Shown here: one piece after another, positions 1-8,157 of the stretch
Layout of the letters: every line of letters begins with the position of its first letter
Position numbering within the stretch: the stretch's first letter is position 1
Assembly: GCA_009691725.1 (NCBI GenBank)
Contig: SIAP01000012.1
Coordinates: 1-55,860, forward strand
Direction: 5' to 3'
From: Phycisphaerales bacterium
GTDB taxonomy: Bacteria; Planctomycetota; Phycisphaerae; Phycisphaerales; SM1A02
Length of the DNA stretch: 55,860 nucleotides
Notes under the pieces: model-generated
Told to the model about the DNA's origin: nothing
Database searches by the model: none
The model's input: only the letters and a program-made list of their open reading frames with translations
Program-made: the position numbers and the translations under genes

Positions 1-233
1 CAGGTCGACTGGATCGAACCAGGAAATTTGCGCATCACCACGAGGTCGGTGTCGCCGTCCTGATCGAAGTCGGCCATGGCAAAGTCCTTCTCGATATTGT
101 CCTGCCCAGTCAGCGCCGTCGCTGCTGCGAGTCGGGTTGACGACTGGTTATTGAATGTCACCCACTGCCCAAATGCGGCAGTGCACGAAATCGAGGTCAA
201 GGTCACAACGATGATGGAAGTGTTAATGCGCAT
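1..233 (-). CDS. Secreted FG-GAP/VCBS-repeat protein, N-terminal fragment (runs off window)
   Basis: The reading frame starts at an ATG at 233 and runs off the left edge, so only about 77 residues are visible. The start of the protein, MRINTSIIVVTLTSISC followed by TAAFGQ, is a typical signal peptide. Near residues 55-65 the segment ADFDQDGDTDLVV is a calcium-binding FG-GAP/VCBS repeat core, as found in integrin-like beta-propellers. The gene begins 24 bp after the stop of the DHOR oxidase gene on the same strand, so the two are probably co-transcribed and both products exported. The full length and any C-terminal dockerin or ASPIC domain cannot be seen. Confidence 0.7.
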   Translation of the reverse strand, partial: MRINTSIIVVTLTSISCTAAFGQWVTFNNQSSTRLAAATALTGQDNIEKDFAMADFDQDGDTDLVVMRKFPGSIQST

Positions 234-257
234 AGTGATTCCAAAGGATAGTAGTCG

Positions 258-1910
258 TTAGCGGCACGCGCCCCACGCCGCGAGAATGGTGGCAAGGTCG
301 ATGCCGTTCACGACGCCGCTTTGATCCGTGTCTCCAGCACCCGAGCCTCCCCAGTTTGCCAGAACGATGGAGAGGTCAATTCCGTTGACAAGTGCGTCTC
401 CGTTGAGGTCGGCTCGGCATGCCACGCACTCGTCAGGGACTCCATCCTCATTGGAGTCTTGACTCGTGCCCAGCGCGATGTCTCGCAGGTCTGCAACGCC
501 ATTGTCGTTGCAATCGAGGACCTCGCCGTCCCACGCCGCAACAAACATGTCGACATCGATCGCATTCACCACGCCATTCTGATCGATGTCTGCGATGGCA
601 CAATCATCATCGGGGTTCGTGGTTCCCTGCGCGAGGCATGTTCGCAGTGCGAAGAAATCGAGGATGTCGATGATGTTGTCCGCATCGAAATCAAACTCTG
701 CACGACCCAATGAGTCGAGGAACTTGATGACACGGGTCTTGTCGATTCCAGAGAGCGCGTTGAATGCTGCGGCGGACGCGGCACCCTCTCCAAACGGGCC
801 ATGCTTGGCAATTGCCAGCGTCACGCGCGGTGTAAAAGATCCGCCAGCGGCGCTTCCATCGTGCAACATCGGATCTCTTCGGCGCAGACCCCAGAGTGTC
901 GGCGTCCGCATCTCCGCTTCGGAGGCATTCCCATCGCTGATTCCATCTGCAAGCAGTCCGACGTCGTGCAAGAGGAAGTCGCTGTATGGGCGAATGACTT
1001 TGGAACGAATGGAATCTTCAAGAGCCACATCGCTCGATGTCGTGAATTGCCCACTATGGCACTTCACGCAGCCAATCTGATTGAACAGCGCCTCGCCAGT
1101 CATTCCAGATCGAGGAGTCTGCGGCGGCGCTGCGAGGAAGCGTTGGAAGTCCGTCACCTTGTCGACGAATCCAAATCCTTGAGCATCGAGCGTGTCTTCG
1201 GGATCTGCAACGTCGTCGCACACCGTCAGTCGTGCGAAGTCGCCGTTGGGAGGATTCTCCACAGGGGAAAAGCGATTGGTGAACCCCATTTCGTTGCGTG
1301 ACGCATCGGAGGAGAATGTGAGAACGGTTGCAACTTGCGCCTTCCATCCAAAGCGCCCTGCGCGCAAGGGACTTCCAGGAGGAGCTTCCAGTGGCATCAC
1401 CCAGTGAACACGTCCGCTCACACCATCGCCGTCGATGTCGAACTCATCTGCGTGGGCGGCGAGTTGCGAATCTGGGATGGCCTCCACCAATCCAAACGCC
1501 ATGGAACTGTTCGTGAGTCGCGTCTTCACGACGGTCGCATCAGCGGGAACAATCTCCGCGCAGAATGAACTATTTGCAAGCGATTGTGCGAGCGACTGCA
1601 CTTCACCTGGGTAGAGGGAAAAGACGCCTTTCTTCTCCATCCCAAAGCGAACCACCGAGATTGCGCCCCATCCACCAACGGGGTTCGAATGACAGGACCC
1701 ACAATTGCTCTTGTTGAGGATCGGTCCCAGTCCATCCTCGATGGGAATGGGCATGCTGTAGAGAACCTTGCCGATCTGGAATCTTGCAACTTGGGCTGCA
1801 CTCAATCCCGTCAATGGTTCACCAATCACGGGTTGTAACGCGAGGTCTCCAGCGGTTGCCGCGCTCGAGACAAGTATTCCAGTCAGCATCGATCTCAAAT
1901 GAGTGCGCAT
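258..1910 (-). CDS. Di-heme oxidoreductase (DHOR/DUF1111 family) with dockerin-like tail
   Basis: This is a predicted exported c-type cytochrome of the DHOR (thiol oxidoreductase-like, MauG/peroxidase-related) family, 550 aa. The start chosen is the ATG at 1910, because MRTHLRSMLTGILVSSAATA then makes a clean signal peptide; an upstream start nine codons earlier would spoil it. Two CxxCH heme-binding motifs are visible, CGSCH near residues 70-74 and CVKCH near 281-285. The last 130 residues are Asp/Asn-rich: a DFDADNIIDILDFF segment, a DCNDNGVADLRDI...EDGVPDEC repeat, and two dockerin-like units ending in NWG and AWG. That tail is typical of planctomycete secreted proteins and probably acts in calcium-dependent surface attachment. 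The substrate is unknown. An FG-GAP protein gene follows 24 bp downstream. Confidence 0.85.
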   Translation of the reverse strand: MRTHLRSMLTGILVSSAATAGDLALQPVIGEPLTGLSAAQVARFQIGKVLYSMPIPIEDGLGPILNKSNCGSCHSNPVGGWGAISVVRFGMEKKGVFSLYPGEVQSLAQSLANSSFCAEIVPADATVVKTRLTNSSMAFGLVEAIPDSQLAAHADEFDIDGDGVSGRVHWVMPLEAPPGSPLRAGRFGWKAQVATVLTFSSDASRNEMGFTNRFSPVENPPNGDFARLTVCDDVADPEDTLDAQGFGFVDKVTDFQRFLAAPPQTPRSGMTGEALFNQIGCVKCHSGQFTTSSDVALEDSIRSKVIRPYSDFLLHDVGLLADGISDGNASEAEMRTPTLWGLRRRDPMLHDGSAAGGSFTPRVTLAIAKHGPFGEGAASAAAFNALSGIDKTRVIKFLDSLGRAEFDFDADNIIDILDFFALRTCLAQGTTNPDDDCAIADIDQNGVVNAIDVDMFVAAWDGEVLDCNDNGVADLRDIALGTSQDSNEDGVPDECVACRADLNGDALVNGIDLSIVLANWGGSGAGDTDQSGVVNGIDLATILAAWGACR

Positions 1911-2049
1911 AGATTCAGTCCAAAGGATTTCGAGCACGCCATCAACCGTCTGTTATCGACACCTCTGCAACGTGCAGAGAGTCACCGCCATTTGCTGTCG
2001 TAAATGTAGCCCTGAAAACGCTCGTTTCCACTCTCATTCGACGATTAGT

Positions 2050-2913
2050 ATGAAACTGATGCGTATTCATGACCCGATTCCACAATTCTGTTCCATCGGT
2101 ATCTGCGCAGCAGTGATTCAAGTCACGATTGGCTGCTCGAAGCCTTTGGCGACGGCGGAAGAGACGCAGCCAGCTCTGACTGCAACGGTGTCAGTCGTTG
2201 CGTCAATCCCTCCATCGCAGAGCCATCTTTCCCAGCCAGTTATTCACCAGAACCTGCCAATTGCAGCCAAGCTGGTGCGATCAGGTCAGTTTCTCGATGC
2301 CGAGATCATTCTCCGATCGATGCTCCGTGAATCTCCCGATTGCGCTCGCTGTGAGTTTCTCCTCGGTGTCGCAGTCATGAAAACCAAGCGATATGGCCAG
2401 GCACGCCCATTGCTCGAATCGAGCGTGGCACGAAACCAACAGTTTCCAGAGCGCATCCAAGTAGATCACTTTCTGGGATGGACGTGCTACTACCTCGGCG
2501 ACCTCGAATCATCCAAACGGCATTTTCAGAGCCACATTGCGGCGGTGCCAACGGCTGATGATTCGTACTTCGGACTGGGAGTCATCGCGATTGATGAAGA
2601 TCGAACCGCCGATGCCCAGTTAGCGCTCGAGCGGGCTATCGAATTGATCGGCATGCACCCTGTGCGCGCGCGAGATCGAGCGAAGTGCCTTGCCCGTCTT
2701 GGTGACATCGAGTTGCGGAGAGATCGTCGTGAAGACGCGCTGTCGCTCTATGAAGAGTCTGCAAGACTCTGTCCAGACCACGGCGAGGTGTGGGGGAAGT
2801 TGGCGCGGGTCTACGACTCTCTCAATCGACCTGCAGAGGCGGAGGCGGCGCGAGCGAAACAGTCGTCTTTCGACTCCGCTGGTCGTGCTGCGGGAACGGA
2901 TCTGACTCCGTGA
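2050..2913 (+). CDS. TPR-repeat lipoprotein
   Basis: A 287-aa protein. From the ATG at 2050 a hydrophobic leader runs to ICAAVIQVTIGCSKP, with a plausible lipoprotein cysteine. An open frame continues further upstream, but that stretch has no leader character and overlaps the start of the divergent oxidase gene. From about residue 65 there are tetratricopeptide-like helices, for example LVRSGQFLDAEIILRSML, YYLGDLESSKRHFQSHI and RREDALSLYEESARLCPD. TPR proteins scaffold other proteins. The stop TGA overlaps the GTG start of the following ASPIC/UnbV gene (GTGA), so the two are translationally coupled; TPR plus ASPIC/UnbV pairs are common in this phylum. The precise function is unknown. Confidence 0.75.
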   Translation: MKLMRIHDPIPQFCSIGICAAVIQVTIGCSKPLATAEETQPALTATVSVVASIPPSQSHLSQPVIHQNLPIAAKLVRSGQFLDAEIILRSMLRESPDCARCEFLLGVAVMKTKRYGQARPLLESSVARNQQFPERIQVDHFLGWTCYYLGDLESSKRHFQSHIAAVPTADDSYFGLGVIAIDEDRTADAQLALERAIELIGMHPVRARDRAKCLARLGDIELRRDRREDALSLYEESARLCPDHGEVWGKLARVYDSLNRPAEAEAARAKQSSFDSAGRAAGTDLTP

Positions 2914-4595
2914 CCTTCGCAGCCGCACTCCAAGTCTTGTTGGCGATGTCTGCGAGCGTCGTTGCACAGGAATCGCCTCCAAGCGCATCCACCATTCAGA
3001 TGCGCGATGTGACTGCGACATCTGGCATCGACTTCACCACCACCTCTGGTTCCTCTCCCAGCACCCAGATTCTCGAAGTCAAAGGTGGTGGAATCGCGCT
3101 TATCGATATCGAAAATGACGGGGATTTCGACTTGTTTTTCCCAAACGGGGCAACGCTCACATCACCGACAGTCGGACCCGGGGCAAGGCTTTACGAAAAT
3201 CTTGGTGGACTGCATTTTCGAGATGTCACTCTCTCGAGCGGCATCGGCTTTCACCGCTGGGGGTTTGGATGCGCGGTGGGAGATACCAACGGCGATGGAC
3301 TCGATGACATCTACATCGCATGCGCAGGTTCTGATCGTCTTCTTCGCAATCTTGGTGGCGGGCGGTTCATGGATGCAACCGACGAAGCAGGGCTCGGAGG
3401 CGAAACTGCGTGGGGCACCTCTGCAGCATTTGCAGATCTCGATGGCGACCACGATCTGGATCTCTATGTCACGAACTATGTCGAGTGTGATCCCGCCACG
3501 CCCCATCCACCTGCGCACTTCCGAGGATTAGAAGTGATCAATGGACCTCGTGGACTTGTTGCTCAGCCAGACCTGCTCTACGAGAACACAGGCAATGGAG
3601 TCTTTGTTGATCGCAGCGACGCATCAGGGATTCGTTCCCCACAAGCGAGTTACGGCCTGAATGTCGCGATCCTCGATCTCACACAGGATGGTCGCCCAGA
3701 CATTTTCGTGGGCAACGACTCGAAGAGCAACTTCCTGCTTGAAAACCTTGGCGGGATGCGCTTTCGCGAAGTCGGCGTTCGCACGGGAACCGCGACGAAC
3801 ATCGATGGGGCGGAGCAGGCAACGATGGGGATTGCCGTCGGTGATGTCAATCAGGATGGTCTGGCAGACCTGCTGACCACCAATTTCAGTGACGACACCA
3901 ATACGCTGCATGTCGCTGGGAAACAGGGTTTTTTTGATGACCGCACGGCGCAGTATGGAGTGGGGGCTCCCTCGCGACCCCTGTGCGGATGGGGCGCTGC
4001 CCTGGTCGATCTGGATCATGACGCAGACGAAGATCTCTTCATCGTCAACGGCCATGTCTATCCACAAGCAACCCGCGCAACGATGAACAGCGAGTATTGC
4101 CAGCCGCCCCTCGTCATGCAACGCGATGGTGCGCGCTTCGTCGCAGTCAAAGATCCCACGCAGTCATGGCTGCACACGCCAACATGCGATCGCTCACTCG
4201 TCGTCGCAGACCTCGACGGCGACGGTGATCAGGATGCGGTCGTGAGTGGACTCAATCAACCCATTCGAGTCATCGAGAACCTGCATCCAGCGGTGCATGA
4301 CTGGGTGATCGTCGCCCTCGATGACAACACCCATCCAATGAACCGCGATGGAATCGGCTCGCGCATTTCACTCACCTCCAATGGAAAGACGCAGACCCGC
4401 TGGCTGATCGGAGGTGGACCGTTTCAATCAAACGCAGCGCCGCGTGCTCACTTTGGGCTCGGCGGTGTTGGAAGTGGCGAAGGCGTGCCACCCGATCGGC
4501 GTGTTGCAATCACCGTCACATGGCCCGATGGCGAAGTATCAGAGACACAGGTGGCTGTGGGGACCATGTCGACGATCACTCGACGTTCAAAGTAG
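2910..4595 (+). CDS. CRTAC1-like FG-GAP protein with ASPIC/UnbV C-terminal domain
   Basis: About 561 aa. The start is the GTG at 2910, inside the stop of the TPR gene (GTGA). It gives the signal peptide (M)TFAAALQVLLAMSASVVAQE, whereas longer starts have an arginine- and glycine-rich leader. Residues 30-430 hold many FG-GAP/VCBS calcium loops (DIENDGDFDLFF, DTNGDGLDDIYIA, DLDGDHDLDLYVTN, DLDHDADEDLFIVNG), predicting a seven-bladed propeller. The last 110 residues (DGIGSRISLTSNG, the GGGPFQSNAAPRAHFGLG stretch, VTWPDGEVSE) match the ASPIC/UnbV domain. It is probably a secreted or surface protein; its ligand is unknown. The 3' end overlaps the convergent cardiolipin synthase-like gene by 9 bp. 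Confidence 0.9.
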   Translation: MTFAAALQVLLAMSASVVAQESPPSASTIQMRDVTATSGIDFTTTSGSSPSTQILEVKGGGIALIDIENDGDFDLFFPNGATLTSPTVGPGARLYENLGGLHFRDVTLSSGIGFHRWGFGCAVGDTNGDGLDDIYIACAGSDRLLRNLGGGRFMDATDEAGLGGETAWGTSAAFADLDGDHDLDLYVTNYVECDPATPHPPAHFRGLEVINGPRGLVAQPDLLYENTGNGVFVDRSDASGIRSPQASYGLNVAILDLTQDGRPDIFVGNDSKSNFLLENLGGMRFREVGVRTGTATNIDGAEQATMGIAVGDVNQDGLADLLTTNFSDDTNTLHVAGKQGFFDDRTAQYGVGAPSRPLCGWGAALVDLDHDADEDLFIVNGHVYPQATRATMNSEYCQPPLVMQRDGARFVAVKDPTQSWLHTPTCDRSLVVADLDGDGDQDAVVSGLNQPIRVIENLHPAVHDWVIVALDDNTHPMNRDGIGSRISLTSNGKTQTRWLIGGGPFQSNAAPRAHFGLGGVGSGEGVPPDRRVAITVTWPDGEVSETQVAVGTMSTITRRSK

Positions 4596-6077
4596 AGGCG
4601 AGATCAGCGCCGCCGCATTCTGCGCAAGTCGATGGAGCATTGGTTGCTCCTCCCACTGGGAGAGTGAGACCTCATCACTCGCGTCGATGTACCCCTGTTG
4701 AATGGCCCTCAATTCTGCGGTGAATCGGTTGTCGTACACCAATCCAGTCGCTTCAAAGTTCAGGTCGAAACTTCGACGATCCAGATTGCTCGATGTGACG
4801 ATGGCGAACTTCCCGTCGGTCGTGACGGTCTTCGCATGAAGGAGTCCATTTCTGAATTCATGGATGTGGACTCCAGACTTCAGAAGATTCGCGTACCCCG
4901 CGCGGCTTGCAAGAGCAACGAGCCGACTGTTGTTGCGCTTCGGCACGACGAGCCGGACCGTTGCGCCGCGCTGCGCAGCAACACACAGCGCCGAATAAAT
5001 CGTCTGGTCTGGAACGAAGTAGGGAGTCGTGAGGACAATCTCATGATCCGCAACTTGGATGGAGGCGATCAGCAAACTTCGAATCGCCTCGTTGAAGTAG
5101 TTGGGACCCGACGCCACAATCTGCGCGGTCAATCCATCCGCGTGCGCGGGAGGACAACGAAGCAAAAGATCTTCGATGGATTCGTTCGTGTCGAGATACC
5201 AATCTTCCGCAAAGATGAGTTGTAGTTCGCGTGCAGTCGGACCCTCAAGCCGCATCATGCAATCGACCCATGGCGCGAAGCGTGGTTCGATCGCAAACTC
5301 GGGAGCGGCGATGTTCATGCTGCCAATCCACGCGGTGTGTCCATCAATCACCAGCATTTTGCGGTGATTTCGGATGTCGATGCGACTGAAGAGCATGCGG
5401 AGTGGATGGACGGGGAGTGCGCCGACGACGCGAATTCCCTCACCACGAAGTCGCTTCGCCGTGGCGCCCTTCAGAAACGAACGGGATCCTTGTGCATCAA
5501 CCAAGACTCGGCAGGTCACCCCGCGGAGCGAGGCAGCCACAAGTGCTTCTCCTACAGCTGCTCCAATGCGATCGTCGAGCCAAATGTAAGTGGTCAGGTG
5601 GACCGTCGAAGTCGCCTGTGCGATGTCAGCGAGGATGGTGGCGATGGTGGCGTCCGAGTCGCCAAAGAGTGAGGCGCGATTGCCGTTGAGCGGTGGTGAT
5701 CCCGCCGCAGACTGAGCAATCCGTGAGACTTGTGTATCCGAGGAATCCATCACGATCTCGTGCGTCTTTGGATCGTCGTGCAGATGGAACTCGGGCCGCT
5801 CGAATCGGTCGAGCACCCGTTTGTGTACCCGTCGCCGCCGTGCGCCGAGCCTCGACTCGCCAATCAGCAAGTAGGCGGGAATCCCCACGATTGGCAGCAC
5901 TGCGATCAATGTGACCCACGATCCTGCGACGGCTGGTTGCGATCCCTTGCGAAGGATGACGACGCATGCCGCAGTGATACGCAGCGCGATGTCGACTCCG
6001 ACACCGATGCCCCACCAGTATTCAAAGAGTCCATCGAACAAGCCAATCGCAAGGAGCGTGTGCGCGTCGATCAACAT
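4587..6077 (-). CDS. cls: Cardiolipin synthase-like phospholipase D family protein
   Basis: 496 aa. Two hydrophobic segments near residues 25-45 and 52-75 match the PLDc_N membrane anchor of bacterial cardiolipin synthases. Two HKD catalytic motifs follow: HRKMLVIDG (H238, K240, D245) with GSMN behind it, and HAKTVTTDG (H414, K416, D421) with SSNLDRRS behind it. Family members make cardiolipin from two phosphatidylglycerols at the inner membrane. The length and two-motif layout fit the ClsA/ClsB class. The gene sits 73 bp downstream of greA on the same strand and may be the last gene of the murC-to-greA run. Its 3' end overlaps that of the convergent ASPIC/UnbV gene. Confidence 0.88.
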   Translation of the reverse strand: MLIDAHTLLAIGLFDGLFEYWWGIGVGVDIALRITAACVVILRKGSQPAVAGSWVTLIAVLPIVGIPAYLLIGESRLGARRRRVHKRVLDRFERPEFHLHDDPKTHEIVMDSSDTQVSRIAQSAAGSPPLNGNRASLFGDSDATIATILADIAQATSTVHLTTYIWLDDRIGAAVGEALVAASLRGVTCRVLVDAQGSRSFLKGATAKRLRGEGIRVVGALPVHPLRMLFSRIDIRNHRKMLVIDGHTAWIGSMNIAAPEFAIEPRFAPWVDCMMRLEGPTARELQLIFAEDWYLDTNESIEDLLLRCPPAHADGLTAQIVASGPNYFNEAIRSLLIASIQVADHEIVLTTPYFVPDQTIYSALCVAAQRGATVRLVVPKRNNSRLVALASRAGYANLLKSGVHIHEFRNGLLHAKTVTTDGKFAIVTSSNLDRRSFDLNFEATGLVYDNRFTAELRAIQQGYIDASDEVSLSQWEEQPMLHRLAQNAAALISPLL

Positions 6078-6150
6078 GCTTCCAGACCCCAGTGACTCAC
6101 CCGTCTCTGTCGATTGGTTGAGTCGAGCACGCGGAGTTCTTGCTCAACCC

Positions 6151-6618
6151 TCACACAAGAATTTCCACGACCGTGAGCCGTCGCTCGCCGCGCGGCAGCG
6201 TCACTCGCACAGACTCTCCAACACGAAGTTTCATCAGCGATTGCCCGATGGGGCTCGTGCTGGTCACTTCGCGATATTCAGTGGATGGTTCATCCGCGAG
6301 GCTGCCGACAATCTTGTACACCTCGAGGTTTCCTGTGCCTTCGTCTTTAATGCGAACTCGTGCGCCGAGGTAGACCATGTCGCTGGGCATCTCTTCGTGA
6401 CTAATCACCTGCAGCGATTCAAGCCGAATACCCAATTCTCGAATGCGCAAATTGTTCATCGACTTCTCTTCGCGCGCCGCGTGGTAGTCGCCGTTTTCGC
6501 GAAGGTCGCCATGACCTCGAGCCTCCGCGATGCGCTCTGTGAGCACCTTGTCGAGTGCGTGGTATTCCACCAAGAGCCGCTCAAGTTTCTGCTTATCTGC
6601 CTGTGTGACAAGTTCCAT
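6151..6618 (-). CDS. greA: Transcription elongation factor GreA/GreB family
   Basis: 155 aa from the ATG at 6618, which gives MELVTQADKQKLERLL; longer frames upstream read through the end of the preceding membrane protein gene. The N-terminal half is an antiparallel coiled coil with the conserved tip ARGHGDLRENGDYHAAREE, whose acidic residues enter the RNA polymerase secondary channel to promote cleavage of backtracked RNA. The C-terminal half is the FKBP-like Gre domain (VYLGARVRIKDEG, YKIVGS, TSPIGQSLM). It lies 17 bp after the membrane protein gene of the cell-wall cluster. GreA and GreB cannot be told apart with confidence by eye; GreA is the more common form. Confidence 0.9.
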   Translation of the reverse strand: MELVTQADKQKLERLLVEYHALDKVLTERIAEARGHGDLRENGDYHAAREEKSMNNLRIRELGIRLESLQVISHEEMPSDMVYLGARVRIKDEGTGNLEVYKIVGSLADEPSTEYREVTSTSPIGQSLMKLRVGESVRVTLPRGERRLTVVEILV

Positions 6619-6635
6619 GTGAAGTGGCTCGTACG

Positions 6636-7334
6636 CTAGCGCAGTCGCCGTCCACTCGCAAACCGGGTCCCGGTCGGAAGGTCGAACTTGCCTGCGATGA
6701 GTGCTCCGGAAAATCCGATGAGACCCACCATGCCGTTGATCAATGCGCCATTGGCCAACTCGCGCCACTGAGCCTGCTGGGGAACTGTTGAAGTCGCCTC
6801 AAGCATGGCGATGAGAGTCGTCAGTGCGCCTGGGAAAATGCCGTTGAGCATCGCACTGGATTCTCCAATCAACGCGAGTGGCAACGGCGCACCGATGGCG
6901 ATCAGCAGTGCGAAGATGATGGCGGCTGATCGCGCGACTGGGTGCTGCAACGCGGTGGCTGCCGCAATGATCCCCGCAACGGATGCGAGACAGGAGATCA
7001 TCCACAGGTCGATCGCCACGACCGATTCAACAGACCATGTCGTCGCGAGCCGAACTGGCCAGAGCAGCAGTTGCCAGAGACAGATCAAGGTCACCGCGTC
7101 CAAGAGGCTCCGCGCAGCAGCGCGTTCTTGCCAGGGCTGGCTGAGTCGGTAGAGCGGCCACGCGACGAGCAATCCTGCGCAGCATGTGATGAGCATCAGG
7201 CGAACCGCCGGCGTGACATTCGATGGAGTCAGTTGAACCGGGAATCGAGTTCCAATAGTCAGGAATCCAGCACCCACGATCCAGATTCCGGATGCGACCA
7301 CCAACCCACGCGGAGGGCTAATGGCTTGCGACAT
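6636..7334 (-). CDS. Integral membrane protein of unknown function in the mur/fts cluster
   Basis: A predicted 232-aa polytopic membrane protein. The chosen ATG at 7334 (MSQAISPPRG) lies inside the last codons of ftsQ, giving a 17-bp overlap and implying coupling. Hydrophobic stretches include VVASGIWIVGAGFLTIG, LMLITCCAGLLVAWPLY, LICLWQLLLWPVRLA, LWMISCLASVAGIIAA, SAAIIFALLIAIGAPLPL and GMVGLIGFSGALIAG, about six to seven helices. I recognise no family motif. Its position between ftsQ and greA suggests a lineage-specific envelope or division role, which is inference only. Confidence 0.7.
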   Translation of the reverse strand: MSQAISPPRGLVVASGIWIVGAGFLTIGTRFPVQLTPSNVTPAVRLMLITCCAGLLVAWPLYRLSQPWQERAAARSLLDAVTLICLWQLLLWPVRLATTWSVESVVAIDLWMISCLASVAGIIAAATALQHPVARSAAIIFALLIAIGAPLPLALIGESSAMLNGIFPGALTTLIAMLEATSTVPQQAQWRELANGALINGMVGLIGFSGALIAGKFDLPTGTRFASGRRLR

Positions 7335-8157
7335 AGTCCACCGAAAGATCGATGGTCTGCTCGCTCGCGCCATCGACGCGACCATACTGATTTGCCAAGA
7401 GATCGAGATACCGCAATTTCTGCGCTGCGGGAACCTCCGCCGCAGCCTCGCTCCCCGGATTGCGTCCCCAATTGATGCGGCATCCCTTGGTTGTCACCAG
7501 TCCAAGAGTCTGCCGAGTCTTGAACTCACTCACGTCGACCGCTGAAATCTGCGCGCGCCACCGCTGCGTGCCAATCAGAATTGCCATTCCATTTCCTGCG
7601 AGAAGGTCCGCGCCGCCCCACGCTTGCCCTGGCCGACTGGGTCGCGGAAGTGACGCTCCAAGAATTCGAGTCAGTGGGGGGGAGGTACCAGGCGCATAGG
7701 TGCGTGGCATGAGTCGTCCACGGCTGTCGAGGAGATGCTCCCCATCGCGATCGACCACCAACGCAGTCGGCTCTGCAAATGTCGCATCGACTTCCAGCAC
7801 CGCGCCGTGGAGTCGACGAACTTGCCGAACCTCATCAAACCAACCAGTATTCAGCAGAGCTTCTTGAACTCGTGCAAGCCCATCGCGGTCGTACACCATG
7901 GTCCCTGCTTCGCAGGCCACGAGATCTTGCAGCGGTTCGAGATCGGCTGGTGTCATCCACGCAGGTGCATCGAGGAATGTCACTTCGATGCGCCCCTGAG
8001 TGGCTCCACGAATGTTCTCAAGGGGGGTCGCCTGCGCAGTTCGTCGCAGCGCGGGGATGGACCATCCAAAAGTGATCACAACGAGCGCGATCGCGACAAC
8101 GCCTGCTGCGATCCACAGTGCGTTCGACGCCGATTTCGCCATCACCTTCTCAGCCAT
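7318..8157 (-). CDS. ftsQ: Cell division protein FtsQ/DivIB-type (POTRA)
   Basis: 279 aa from the ATG at 8157 (MAEKVMAKSASN); the first eight bases overlap the end of ddl. A short cytoplasmic tail leads into one transmembrane helix (ALWIAAGVVAIALVVITFG, about residues 11-30). A periplasmic part follows with a POTRA-like region (EVTFLDAPAWMTPADL...VQEALLNTGWFDEVRQVRRL) and the beta domain (DATFAEPTALVVDRDGEHLL, LDSRGRLMP). FtsQ links early and late divisome proteins. The sequence is divergent and the call rests strongly on position directly after murC-murB-ddl, the standard dcw order. Confidence 0.78.
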   Translation of the reverse strand: MAEKVMAKSASNALWIAAGVVAIALVVITFGWSIPALRRTAQATPLENIRGATQGRIEVTFLDAPAWMTPADLEPLQDLVACEAGTMVYDRDGLARVQEALLNTGWFDEVRQVRRLHGAVLEVDATFAEPTALVVDRDGEHLLDSRGRLMPRTYAPGTSPPLTRILGASLPRPSRPGQAWGGADLLAGNGMAILIGTQRWRAQISAVDVSEFKTRQTLGLVTTKGCRINWGRNPGSEAAAEVPAAQKLRYLDLLANQYGRVDGASEQTIDLSVDYVASH

